Positions 16,090 through 23,973 of a stretch of DNA of 64,000 bases are shown piece after piece; positions within the stretch are counted from its first letter, which is position 1; every line of letters begins with the position of its first letter. Source of the DNA: UBA5972 sp964637875. GTDB lineage: Bacteria > Pseudomonadota > Alphaproteobacteria > Rhodobacterales > Rhodobacteraceae. The stretch lies in contig CAZWXK010000009.1 in NCBI GenBank assembly GCA_964637875.1, positions 1-64,000 of the forward strand, written 5' to 3'. The notes below the pieces were generated by a model. It was not told the origin of the DNA. It saw only the letters and a list, made by a program, of their open reading frames with translations, and did not search any database. A program made the position numbers and the translations under genes.

Positions 16090-16458
16090 ATGGCTATGAA
16101 AATCAGACTCGCCCGTGGCGGCTCGAAGAAACGTCCCTTCTATCGCATCGTCGCCGCGGATTCCCGCATGCCCCGCGATGGCCGCTTTATCGAAAAGCTG
16201 GGCACCTACAACCCGCTGCTGCCCAAGGACAGCGAAGAGCGCGTGAAGATGGATGTCGAGCGCATCCAGTACTGGCTGGGCCAGGGCGCCAAGCCGACCG
16301 ACCGCGTGTCGCGCTTTCTGGAAGCTGCCGGCATTGTCGAAAAGAAAGAGCGCAAGAACCTGAAAAAGGGCGAGCCCGGTGAAAAGGCCAGGCAGCGCGC
16401 CGAGGAAAAGGCCGCCAAGGCCGCCGAAGCCCCGGCCGAGGAAGCAACAGCCGAGTAA
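16090..16458 (+). CDS. rpsP: 30S ribosomal protein S16
   Basis: Small-subunit assembly protein. MAMKIRLARGGSKKRPFYRIVAADSR-type N-terminus and the VERIQYWLGQGAKPTDRV segment are diagnostic. At 122 residues it is longer than the roughly 80-residue E. coli protein because of a Lys/Glu/Ala-rich C-terminal tail (about 92-122), common in alphaproteobacteria. A good AGGAG site precedes the ATG at 16090. It is the first of the rpsP-rimM-trmD-rplS set, here split by bluB. Confidence 0.97.
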   Translation: MAMKIRLARGGSKKRPFYRIVAADSRMPRDGRFIEKLGTYNPLLPKDSEERVKMDVERIQYWLGQGAKPTDRVSRFLEAAGIVEKKERKNLKKGEPGEKARQRAEEKAAKAAEAPAEEATAE

Positions 16459-16485
16459 GGCCCCGCCCGGGCCGGAAAGGACCGG

Positions 16486-17118
16486 ATGACCCAGTTCTCG
16501 CAGGACTTCCGGAACGATCTGCTGAAACTGATGAAATGGCGCCGCGACGTGCGCCATTTCAGACCCGACCCGGTGGACCGGGCGGCTCTTGACCATTGCC
16601 TGGCCGCCTTTGCGCTGGCGCCCTCGGTGGGGCTGTCCGAACCCTGGCGGCTGATCAATGTCGTGTCCGACAGGGCGCGGGCCGCGGCGCTGGCCAATTT
16701 TCGCGCGACCAATGAACGGGCGCTGGCAGGCCATGACGGCGACAAGGCCCGGCTGTATGCGGGGCTGAAACTGTCGGGCATGCAGGATGCGCCGGTGCAG
16801 CTGGCGGTATTCTGTGACGAGGCCACTGGCAAGGGCGCCGGGCTGGGCGCGCAAACCATGCCCGAGATGCGGCGCTATTCGGTTGTCGCCGCCATCATGA
16901 ATTTCTGGCTGGCGGCGCGGGCGCAGGGGCTGGGTGTCGGCTGGGTTTCGATCATTGATCCTGTTCGGCTGCGCGACGACCTTGACATGCCTGCCGAATG
17001 GGCGCTGGTGGCCTATCTTTGCATTGGCTGGCCGGTCGAGGAAATGCTGACGCCCGAGCTGGAAACAAAAGGCTGGGAGCGGCGTGATCCGAAACTGGCG
17101 CAGTTGCTGGAACGCTGA
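16486..17118 (+). CDS. bluB: 5,6-dimethylbenzimidazole synthase BluB
   Basis: Cannibalises FMNH2 with O2 to make 5,6-dimethylbenzimidazole, the lower ligand of vitamin B12. The 210-residue nitroreductase-fold protein has RRDVRHFRPDPV at 19-30, APSVGLSEPWR (48-58) and QGLGVGWVSI, which distinguish BluB from other flavin oxidoreductases. It sits 27 bp after rpsP and 90 bp before rimM, so it interrupts the usual rpsP-rimM adjacency. No other cobalamin gene is in the window. An AGGACC-type site precedes the ATG. Confidence 0.92.
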   Translation: MTQFSQDFRNDLLKLMKWRRDVRHFRPDPVDRAALDHCLAAFALAPSVGLSEPWRLINVVSDRARAAALANFRATNERALAGHDGDKARLYAGLKLSGMQDAPVQLAVFCDEATGKGAGLGAQTMPEMRRYSVVAAIMNFWLAARAQGLGVGWVSIIDPVRLRDDLDMPAEWALVAYLCIGWPVEEMLTPELETKGWERRDPKLAQLLER

Positions 17119-17127
17119 ACGGGAAAA

Positions 17128-17190
17128 GGGGGCGCTGCCCCCGGCCCTGACGGGCCTCCCCCGGACGTATTTGGGCAAAGAAGAAGCGAT
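17128..17190 (+). repeat. Double-hairpin intergenic element after bluB
   Basis: Two adjacent perfect hairpins, GGGGGC-GCT-GCCCCC (17128-17142) and GGCCC-TGAC-GGGCC (17143-17156), followed by a CCCCCGG block and TATTTGGGCAAAGAAGAAG. From memory, elements with this build (GC hairpins, then CCCCCGG, then TATTT and an A/G-rich tail) recur between genes in many Rhodobacterales. I see only this copy in the window. It may terminate or attenuate transcription before rimM. Confidence 0.5.
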
Positions 17191-17208
17191 TTGGGCGGAG
17201 ACGGAAAA

Positions 17209-17739
17209 ATGGCGGCTGAAAGGATCTGTCTTGGCGTGATCACCGGCGCGTTTGGGGTGCGAGGCGAGGCCCGCATCAAGAGTTTCTGCGCAGAGCCCGC
17301 CGCCATTGCCGATTACGGCCCGCTGTCGGACGAGACCGGCGCGCGCAGTTTTTCGATAACCCTGGTCCGGCCCGTAAAGGGCGGGTTTGCGGTGCGTCTG
17401 GGTGGCATCAAGACACGCGAGCAGGCCGAGGCGCTGAAGGGCGTGCGGCTTTACGCGGATCGCGCGGTGCTGCCTTCGTTGCCGGACGATGAATATTATT
17501 ACGCCGACCTGATCGGCATGGATGTGCATGATACCGGCGGCGCGTTGCTGGGCAAGGTCACGGCGGTGCATGACCACGGCGCCGGCGATCTGCTGGAGGT
17601 GGCGCAGCCCAACGGCAAGGGATCTTTCCTGCTGCCATTCACGCGCGAGGTGGTGCCCACGGTCGATCTGGCGTCAAGGCGCATGGTTGCGGACCCGCCC
17701 GGGGGGCTGTTGCCCGGCGAAGGGGATGGGGATGACTGA
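17209..17739 (+). CDS. rimM: 16S rRNA processing protein RimM
   Basis: Assembly factor that binds S19 and helps mature the 30S head. The 176-residue protein has the N-terminal ICLGVITGAFGVRGEARIKSF-type beta barrel start (residues 5-25), and DDEYYYADLIGMDV marking the start of the PRC-barrel second domain, ending in LLPFTREVVPTVDL. I chose the ATG at 17209, which has GGCGGAG 8 bp upstream; an in-frame TTG at 17191 is less likely. Its 3' end overlaps the trmD start by 8 nt. Confidence 0.95.
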   Translation: MAAERICLGVITGAFGVRGEARIKSFCAEPAAIADYGPLSDETGARSFSITLVRPVKGGFAVRLGGIKTREQAEALKGVRLYADRAVLPSLPDDEYYYADLIGMDVHDTGGALLGKVTAVHDHGAGDLLEVAQPNGKGSFLLPFTREVVPTVDLASRRMVADPPGGLLPGEGDGDD

Positions 17740-18604
17740 CAAGCCGAAATCGCATGGCCGGCTGTCGGTGCGCCCGACACTGAAGCCGCGCCCCCTGATC
17801 GAGGACAGGCCCGAACTGGCCGGCGCATGGAAGGCGCGCGTCATCACCCTGTTCCCCGAGGCCTTTCCCGGCGTGCTGGGGCTGTCGCTGACCGGCAAGG
17901 CCCTGAACGAGGGGCTGTGGGCGCTGGAAACCATCGACCTGCGCCGCTTTGGTGTGGGCAGGCACAAGAATGTGGACGACACCCCGGCAGGCGGTGGGGC
18001 AGGCATGGTGATGCGCGCCGACGTGGTTGGCGCCGCGCTGGACGAGGCCGCCGACGGCACCCCGCGCGACCCGCGTGAATGGCCGGTGATCTATCTGTCG
18101 CCACGGGGCAGACCCTTTGACCAGGCGATGGCCCAGCGATTCGCGGCGGCGCGCGGCATCACCCTGCTGTGCGGGCGTTTCGAGGGTGTGGACCAGCGCG
18201 TACTGGACGAATATGGCGTGGAAGAGGTCAGCATTGGCGATTTCGTCCTGACGGGGGGTGAAATCGCGGCACAGGCCTTGATTGATGCCAGCGTCCGCCT
18301 TATACCCCGCGTGCTTGGAAATTCCGAGTCGGCCGTCGAGGAGTCGTTCTCGAACGGTCTTCTGGAGCATCCGCAGTTTACACGGCCCCAGGAATGGAAA
18401 GGTCGCAGAATACCCGAGATTCTCCTCTCGGGGCATCATGCGAAGATCGCCCAGTGGCGGCAAGTCCAGTCCGAAAGGCTGACCAAGGAACGTCGTCCTG
18501 ACCTCTGGCGGGCTTACGAAAGTAGGGACCCGGTTGGAGACCAAGAGCTCTCGGGACGCGAAGCAACTTTGCCGGCAAACGGTGAGCAACACAAGGACGA
18601 CTGA
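17732..18604 (+). CDS. trmD: tRNA (guanine37-N1)-methyltransferase TrmD
   Basis: Uses S-adenosylmethionine to methylate G37 of tRNAs reading CNN and some other codons, preventing +1 frameshifting. The knotted SPOUT fold shows LTLFPEAFPGVL-like start, the GGGAGMVM segment, LLCGRFEGVDQRVL and SIGDFVLTGGE, with the catalytic Asp region preserved. It has 290 residues, longer than the roughly 255 of E. coli, with about 25 extra N-terminal residues and a hydrophilic C-terminal tail. The ATG at 17732 follows AAGGGG; an alternative ATG lies 6 nt upstream. It is translationally coupled to rimM. Confidence 0.95.
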   Translation: MTDKPKSHGRLSVRPTLKPRPLIEDRPELAGAWKARVITLFPEAFPGVLGLSLTGKALNEGLWALETIDLRRFGVGRHKNVDDTPAGGGAGMVMRADVVGAALDEAADGTPRDPREWPVIYLSPRGRPFDQAMAQRFAAARGITLLCGRFEGVDQRVLDEYGVEEVSIGDFVLTGGEIAAQALIDASVRLIPRVLGNSESAVEESFSNGLLEHPQFTRPQEWKGRRIPEILLSGHHAKIAQWRQVQSERLTKERRPDLWRAYESRDPVGDQELSGREATLPANGEQHKDD

Positions 18605-18605
18605 A

Positions 18606-18989
18606 ATGAACGTGATCGAACAGCTGGAAGCTGAACAGATCGCCGCCCTGGGCAAGAAAATTCCCGACTTCAAGGCAGGCGACACCATCCGCGTGGGCTA
18701 CAAGGTGACCGAAGGGTCGCGCTCGCGCGTGCAGAATTATGAAGGCGTATGCATCAGCCGCAAGGGCGGCAACGGCATCGGCGCCTCGTTCACCGTGCGC
18801 AAGATTTCCTTTGGCGAAGGCGTGGAACGTGTCTTCCCGCTGTATTCGACAAATATCGACAGCATCACGGTCGTGCGCCGCGGCAAGGTGCGTCGTGCCA
18901 AGCTGTACTATCTGCGCGCCCGTCGCGGCAAATCGGCCCGTATCGCGGAACAGACCAACTACAAGCCCAAAGACGGCGCGGACGCGTAA
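18606..18989 (+). CDS. rplS: 50S ribosomal protein L19
   Basis: Lies at the subunit interface. The 127-residue sequence contains GDTIRVGYKVTEGSRSRVQNYEG, the classic IERVFPLYSTNIDSITVVRRGKVRRAKLYYLR stretch in GVERVF form, and a short tail. The ATG is 1 nt beyond the trmD stop, so the two are coupled. Place and content match the conserved rpsP-rimM-trmD-rplS operon. Confidence 0.97.
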   Translation: MNVIEQLEAEQIAALGKKIPDFKAGDTIRVGYKVTEGSRSRVQNYEGVCISRKGGNGIGASFTVRKISFGEGVERVFPLYSTNIDSITVVRRGKVRRAKLYYLRARRGKSARIAEQTNYKPKDGADA

Positions 18990-19000
18990 GGAGCGGAGCC

Positions 19001-19222
19001 ATGAAAAAAGACATTCATCCCGATTATCACATGATCACGGTCAAGATGACCGATGGCACCACCTATCAGACGCGCTCGACCTACGGGAAAGAGGGCGACA
19101 CGCTGACACTGGACATCGATCCCACGGCGCACCCGGCCTGGACCGGCGGCAGCCAGAAGCTGATGGATGCCGGTGGCCGCGTGTCCAAGTTCAAGAAGAA
19201 ATACGAAGGTCTGGGTTTCTGA
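19001..19222 (+). CDS. rpmE: 50S ribosomal protein L31, cysteine-free form
   Basis: A 73-residue L31 beginning MKKDIHPDYH and ending in the GGRVSKFKKKYEGLGF tail. It has no cysteine at all, so it lacks the zinc-binding CxxC pairs of the E. coli RpmE form and must be the zinc-independent (C-minus) variety. A strong GGAGCGGAG site precedes the ATG. It ends the ffh operon and is followed by a hairpin terminator. Confidence 0.93.
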   Translation: MKKDIHPDYHMITVKMTDGTTYQTRSTYGKEGDTLTLDIDPTAHPAWTGGSQKLMDAGGRVSKFKKKYEGLGF

Positions 19223-19266
19223 TACCAGATCGAACTTTCGCTTTGGCGGAATATTGTCTATAGCTC

Positions 19267-19293
19267 GAAACGCGCCCAGCAAGGGCGCGTTTC
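19267..19293 (+). terminator. Terminator of the ffh-rpmE operon
   Basis: Perfect 11-bp stem, GAAACGCGCCC (19267-19277) with GGGCGCGTTTC (19283-19293), and a 5-nt loop. The stem itself ends in TTTC, giving a short U-run. It lies 44 bp beyond the rpmE stop and 21 bp before the mipZ start. Confidence 0.8.
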
Positions 19294-19314
19294 CTGTCTC
19301 AAGGGGCTGCCAGC

Positions 19315-20124
19315 GTGTCGCACATCATCATTGTGGGAAACGAAAAGGGCGGGTCGGGAAAATCCACCACCTGCATGCATGTTGCCACCGCGCTGGCGCG
19401 GATGGGCTACAAGGTGGGCGCGCTTGATCTGGACACGCGCCAGCGCAGTTTTTCGCGCTATATCGAAAATCGTGCCGAATATGTCCGGCGAACCGGCACC
19501 AGCCTGCCGATGCCCGATCTGGGCCGCCTGCCGAATATCAGCCAGTCCAGGCTGGCCCCGGGCGAGAACCTGAGCGACCGGCGCCTGTCCGAGGCCATCA
19601 CCCGGCTTGAGGCCGACAACGATTTCATCGTGGTTGACTGTCCCGGATCGCATACCCGCCTGTCCGAGGTTGCACATTCGCTGGCGGATACCCTGGTCAC
19701 CCCATTGAATGACAGCTTTGTCGATTTCGACCTGCTGGCCCGGATCGACCCGGAAACGGGGCGGGTTGTTGGCCCCTCGGTCTATTCCGAAATGGTCTGG
19801 TCGGCACGTCAGCTGCGAGCACAGGCCGGGTTGCAGCCGATCGATTGGGTGGTACTGCGCAACCGTCTGGGCAGCCAGAACATGCACAACAAGCGCAAGG
19901 TCGGAAAGGCGCTGGAAGAGCTCTCCAGGCGAATTGGGTTTCGTGTTGCTCCCGGCTTTTCCGAGCGGGTCATCTTTCGCGAGATGTTCCCCAACGGGCT
20001 GACACTGCTGGACATGCGCGATGCGGGTATCGGGGGGCTGAACCTGTCGAATATCGCAGCACGCCAGGAGGTACGAGATCTGATCAAGGCGTTGAACCTG
20101 CCTGATGTTGTCGTCAAGTTCTGA
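19315..20124 (+). CDS. mipZ: Division plane-positioning ATPase MipZ
   Basis: ParA/MinD-type ATPase that forms a polar gradient through ParB and inhibits FtsZ near the poles, placing the septum at mid-cell. The 269-residue protein carries the deviant Walker A KGGSGKS (11-17), LDLDTRQRSFSRYIENR, TPLNDSFVDFDLL, DWVVLRNRL and a conserved C-terminus FREMFPNGLTLLDM, all MipZ-specific relative to plain ParA. The start is GTG at 19315. It is monocistronic, behind a terminator. Confidence 0.94.
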   Translation: MSHIIIVGNEKGGSGKSTTCMHVATALARMGYKVGALDLDTRQRSFSRYIENRAEYVRRTGTSLPMPDLGRLPNISQSRLAPGENLSDRRLSEAITRLEADNDFIVVDCPGSHTRLSEVAHSLADTLVTPLNDSFVDFDLLARIDPETGRVVGPSVYSEMVWSARQLRAQAGLQPIDWVVLRNRLGSQNMHNKRKVGKALEELSRRIGFRVAPGFSERVIFREMFPNGLTLLDMRDAGIGGLNLSNIAARQEVRDLIKALNLPDVVVKF

Positions 20125-20671
20125 CCCCATCACGACCGGCTACCGAATCACCCTGCTGCCATCCAGACCCTGCCCCGGCCGGGCCGGGCCGGGTAGAATA
20201 TGCGCAAAAATCGGCATCTGCTGGAATTCGCTGCCATATTCCTGCCGATTTTCCAGTGCCGGAAACATAGCCTCCTCGTTTGTGAGCCACCTTCCGTTGT
20301 GGATGCACGCTCGACGCGCATCCTCATACTGGCGCCAGTTTGGCAACAATGCATTATGTGCCACGCCCTTGGCAACACACTCCCAACGCGTGGTTTTCCC
20401 TGATATGGGCATCTGTATTCAGGCCGTACAATCATCTCGATTGTAAGCGAACAGGAAACGGTCTCCCTCCTGAGGCAATGAATTTTCGATTTGTTTTCAC
20501 ATGTTTGCGGGTGGGGCCGATGCGGTGATTGCCATAATCCTGCCAAAATTTCCTTCCCCGCCGGCGCGAAAAAGGGTAATGTCCCTGCCGAGGTGCCCAA
20601 ACTGGGTTGGGCTAATCCACACAGGTCATGGGGGCGGCCGCACACGAGGACTGCATCCGAGAGATGCGGGA
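20125..20671. other. Gene-free stretch before the Hint/RTX gene
   Basis: About 550 bp with no convincing gene. It holds a CCGGG-rich palindromic patch near 20168-20190 that could end mipZ transcription, then a comparatively AT-richer segment (about 20260-20520) with an operator-like inverted repeat at 20427-20445. The short open frames here have poor composition and no recognisable product. Confidence 0.55.
20427..20445. promoter_or_regulatory. Inverted repeat TACAATC-N5-GATTGTA
   Basis: Perfect 7-bp arms around ATCTC, in the AT-richer part of the region upstream of the Hint/RTX gene. Size and symmetry suit a dimeric transcription factor. No cognate regulator is nearby. Confidence 0.4.
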
Positions 20672-20932
20672 ATGGTGAGTGCCGTGATAACGCGTGTCTC
20701 GCAGGCAACTGTCCTGCCACGCCCTGCCCCGGGCAGCCTTGCGGCCCTTGTGGCTGCAACCATGCCGTTGGCGGCCATCGCCGTCTTTACGCCTTTCCTC
20801 CATCCCGCCATCGCGGTGACTGCAATTGTCCTGATTCCGCTTGCGCTGTTGCGGGGCATGAGCAGATCGGCGGCCAGGCAAAACGCCAGGGCCGCAGGCT
20901 GCCTTTCCGACACGCTCCGCTTCTTCTCATGA
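20672..20932 (+). CDS. Possible small membrane protein (unrecognised)
   Basis: An 86-residue open frame ending 10 bp before the Hint/RTX gene. It is strongly hydrophobic between about residues 20 and 60 (two possible membrane helices: LAALVAATMPLAAIAVF and HPAIAVTAIVLIPLALL), with a basic segment after them. I do not recognise a family. A weak GAGAG precedes the ATG. The hydrophobicity and tight spacing argue for a real gene; chance open frames are common in GC-rich DNA, so support is limited. Confidence 0.3.
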   Translation: MVSAVITRVSQATVLPRPAPGSLAALVAATMPLAAIAVFTPFLHPAIAVTAIVLIPLALLRGMSRSAARQNARAAGCLSDTLRFFS

Positions 20933-20942
20933 GGGTATTGAA

Positions 20943-23714
20943 ATGAAAGACTTGAACGACAGCAATCCGAAAGAACCGGGCAAGACCGACCCGATTGATG
21001 CGACCCTCGTGGGCACGCAGCCCGACCACCAGGGCGGCGACATCGGGAGCAATGACGCGCATGCGCACGAACACGACACGGACAGTCACGCCAGCGCCCC
21101 TCGACAGGGCGACGGGCAAGACGGGGAACGTGTATCGCAACAGGCATGGGGCATGGATTCCGACAAGGCCGACGATCATCCGGACGAAGACCATTCTCGG
21201 ACCGATGATTCCCGGGACTCGGGCAACAGCATGCACGGTCAGCCCGACGATGGGTCGGCCATGGCAGAGGACTCGGCCCGGACCGTTGCGAGCGCATCGG
21301 CACCGGCTGCCGCGCCGCAGACCGGCACCCCGGGAAATGACGTGATCGTGGGCGATAACGGCGACAACACCATATTTGGCGGGGCCGGCAACGACGTTCT
21401 GATCGGCAAGGGCGGCGATGACGTGATCTATGGCGGCGACGGGGATGACGCCATCAGCGGCGGAAAGGGCGACGATGTCCTGTTCGGTGATGGTCCCAAC
21501 GGGCCGGATCAGGTGCAGAACCTGATCGTCAACGGATCGTTCGAAGATGTTTCCGGGCTGAGCGCAACCACCTTTGGCTATGTCGGCTATGGGTCCGTCC
21601 CCGGCTGGACAACCGCCAGCCCAAATGGCGAGATCGACATCCACGGAGACGGCCGTGGCGGGGTCTTGCCAACGGATGGGCAATACTGGGCCGACCTCGA
21701 AGGAACGCCCGACAACATCACCCTGGGACAGGACATTCAGGGTGTCGAGGATGGCAAGCTGTATCACCTTTCCTTCAGCGCCGGTGACCGCCTGACCGAC
21801 AACAACACCTTCCAGGTGATCTGGAACGGTGAGGTGGTTGACGTTAAGGGAGCGGAAATACTCGATCCCGTAAATGGCGACATGCAGACCTATCAGGTCA
21901 CACTTGTCGGAGGATCGGGTGATGGATCAAACAGGCTGGAATTCGCGGGTCTTGGCGACCCCAACAAGCGGGGCGTCTCGATCGACGACGTGCGGATGAG
22001 CCCGGTAACTTCGGGGGATCAGGCCGGCGACGACGTGATTCATGCAGGTGACGGCGACGATCTGGTTTATGGCGGCGACGGGGCCGACGTCATTTCCGGT
22101 GGTGCCGGCAATGACGTGATCTATGGCGATGACAGCGATACAGGCAACGCCGGCGGCGGTTCGGGTTCGGGTCACGGTTCCGGCGGACATGACGACAAGT
22201 CGGGGCACGGCTCGGGCGGGCAGGGCCATGGGTCGGGCAACAGGTCGGCCCATGGCAGTGGCGGCTCGGGCAAGGATTCTGATCCCGACAAGACTGGCGA
22301 TGCACATGGCCACGGCGCCGACAAGGGCGACGATGCCCATGCAGGCGACACACATGGTGGCGATACCTCGCAAGCCGGATCGGGCAAGGGCGATGACAGC
22401 CACGACGAGGCCGCCGGATCCCATGACTCCGCTGCAGGGTCGGGCAAGACGGACAAGGACTCGGACCCCGACAAGAACGGCGATACCCATGGTCATGGCG
22501 CCGACAAGGGCGACGATGCCCATGGCGACCAACATGGCGGCCAACATGCCGGAGGGGGTAATGACAGCGGCAACCATATGGGCGGCGATCATGGCGGAGA
22601 CGACGGTCAGGGTGGCTCGGGCGGCGAAGGATCATCCGGTGGTGGCTCGGGCGGCGGATCGGGCAGCGGTGACGCCTGCTCGACCGATCACGGTACCGGG
22701 CCCAACGGCGATACCATAACCGGCGGCGCCGGAAATGACGTCATCTATGGCATGTCCGGCAACGACTATCTGAGCGGGGGCCAGGGCAACGACGTGATCT
22801 ATGGCGGCTCGGGCAACGACCATATTCTGGGTGATGCCGGTGACGATACGCTGGATGGCGGAACCGGAGCCGACTGTATCGAGGGCGGCGCGGGCAACGA
22901 CACCATTACCACGGGCGATGGTGCCGATGTCGTGGCAGCGGGCGACGATGCCGATGTGATCTATGGCTCCAGCGGCGACATGATCGATGGCGGCGCGGGC
23001 GGCAATGATTTCGATACCCTTGTCGTCACCGATGTGAACAACATCGAATATACCAGCGCAGATCAGGAGGACGGCATCGTTCATTTCAACGACGGGACCA
23101 CGCTCCAGTTTGAAGAAATCGAAAAGATCGTCCCCTGCTTTACCCCCGGAACATTGATCCTGACCGCGCGCGGAGAACGGCCGGTGGAAACGCTGCAGGT
23201 CGGGGACAAGGTCGTGACCCGCGACAACGGATTGCAGGAGATTCGCTGGATCGGCACCAAGGCGCTGTCGGGCCGGCTGCTGCTGGAAAACGCCCATCTG
23301 CGCCCGATCCTGATTCGCAAGGGCGCGCTGGGTCGCAACCTGCCCGAGCGTGACATGATGGTCTCGCCCAATCACCGGATGCTGATTGCCGATGCGCGAA
23401 CGACACTGTTCTTCGAGGAACCCGAGGTGCTGGTCGCAGCCAAACACCTGGTGGATGGCAAGGGCATTCAGCAGGTCGATTCAGTCGGGGTCGCCTATAT
23501 CCACATGATGTTCGACCAGCATGAGGTCGTCCTTGCCGACGGCTCCTGGAGCGAGAGCTTTCAGCCCGGTGACTATTCGCTCAAGGGTATCGGTGACGAA
23601 CAGCGTGCCGAAATCTTCGAGATATTCCCCGAGCTGCGGGAAACGACCGGCCGCCGGCAATACACGTCAGCGCGCCGCTCGCTCAGACGGAAAGAGGCGC
23701 AGTTGCTGCGCTGA
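20943..23714 (+). CDS. RTX calcium-binding protein with C-terminal Hint domain
   Basis: A 923-residue acidic protein without a Sec signal. Order: Asp/His-rich N-terminus (1-125); RTX nonapeptides (about 131-184, such as GGAGNDVLIGKGGDDVIYGG); a jelly-roll/DUF642-like segment opening NLIVNGSFE and passing through PGW (about 190-355); a second RTX block (362-397); a Gly/His/Asp/Ser-rich linker (about 400-585); a third RTX block (588-690); and a Hint_2 domain (about 731-875) starting CFTPGTLI with Cys732 and containing SPNHRML with His811. Hint domains can self-cleave at such a Cys. RTX repeats fold on calcium outside the cell, so type I secretion is expected, but no exporter is nearby. Function unknown. 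Confidence 0.85.
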   Translation: MKDLNDSNPKEPGKTDPIDATLVGTQPDHQGGDIGSNDAHAHEHDTDSHASAPRQGDGQDGERVSQQAWGMDSDKADDHPDEDHSRTDDSRDSGNSMHGQPDDGSAMAEDSARTVASASAPAAAPQTGTPGNDVIVGDNGDNTIFGGAGNDVLIGKGGDDVIYGGDGDDAISGGKGDDVLFGDGPNGPDQVQNLIVNGSFEDVSGLSATTFGYVGYGSVPGWTTASPNGEIDIHGDGRGGVLPTDGQYWADLEGTPDNITLGQDIQGVEDGKLYHLSFSAGDRLTDNNTFQVIWNGEVVDVKGAEILDPVNGDMQTYQVTLVGGSGDGSNRLEFAGLGDPNKRGVSIDDVRMSPVTSGDQAGDDVIHAGDGDDLVYGGDGADVISGGAGNDVIYGDDSDTGNAGGGSGSGHGSGGHDDKSGHGSGGQGHGSGNRSAHGSGGSGKDSDPDKTGDAHGHGADKGDDAHAGDTHGGDTSQAGSGKGDDSHDEAAGSHDSAAGSGKTDKDSDPDKNGDTHGHGADKGDDAHGDQHGGQHAGGGNDSGNHMGGDHGGDDGQGGSGGEGSSGGGSGGGSGSGDACSTDHGTGPNGDTITGGAGNDVIYGMSGNDYLSGGQGNDVIYGGSGNDHILGDAGDDTLDGGTGADCIEGGAGNDTITTGDGADVVAAGDDADVIYGSSGDMIDGGAGGNDFDTLVVTDVNNIEYTSADQEDGIVHFNDGTTLQFEEIEKIVPCFTPGTLILTARGERPVETLQVGDKVVTRDNGLQEIRWIGTKALSGRLLLENAHLRPILIRKGALGRNLPERDMMVSPNHRMLIADARTTLFFEEPEVLVAAKHLVDGKGIQQVDSVGVAYIHMMFDQHEVVLADGSWSESFQPGDYSLKGIGDEQRAEIFEIFPELRETTGRRQYTSARRSLRRKEAQLLR
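22275..22523 (+). repeat. Duplicated His/Asp-rich module within the Hint/RTX gene
   Basis: Two 66-bp in-frame direct copies at 22275-22340 and 22458-22523, encoding residues 445-466 and 506-527. Both read DSDPDK-x-GD-x-HGHGADKGDDAH, and the last 27 bp are identical. The surrounding linker is dominated by Gly, His, Asp and Ser. Confidence 0.85.
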
Positions 23715-23734
23715 TCGATTTCACCTCGCTGCAC

Positions 23735-23770
23735 CGCAAGGGGGGGACGGGAAACCGGCCTCCCCTTGCG
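23735..23770 (+). terminator. Terminator of the Hint/RTX gene
   Basis: CGCAAGGGG (23735-23743) pairs with CCCCTTGCG (23762-23770); inside, CGG-GAAA-CCG (23748-23757) forms a nested GNRA-capped hairpin. It lies 20 bp beyond the stop codon. There is no long T-run. Confidence 0.6.
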
Positions 23771-23973
23771 CATTGGGCTGATCCCTTCTGCGTTTGCCCG
23801 ATCATTCGGTGACACTGCAGGGCGTGTCACTTTTGACGCATTCGCGTCTAACGGGGTGCAGGCGGCGCGGGCAAGACTGACCCCGATCATCTGCGACTTG
23901 CGCATGGTCACGGAATTGCCGATTTTTCCTGGCATGATCGGCAGAAATCGAGCAGCCGCAAGAGGAGCCATCC

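Noticed and set aside
20105..20446. 113-residue frame after mipZ
   Set aside because: Overlaps the mipZ end in another frame; Ser/Arg/Cys-rich without pattern; no ribosome-binding site.
22100..22700. Apparent tandem repeats as a CRISPR or minisatellite
   Set aside because: They are in frame and encode the Gly/His/Asp linker and RTX units of the Hint/RTX protein; no regular repeat-spacer layout.
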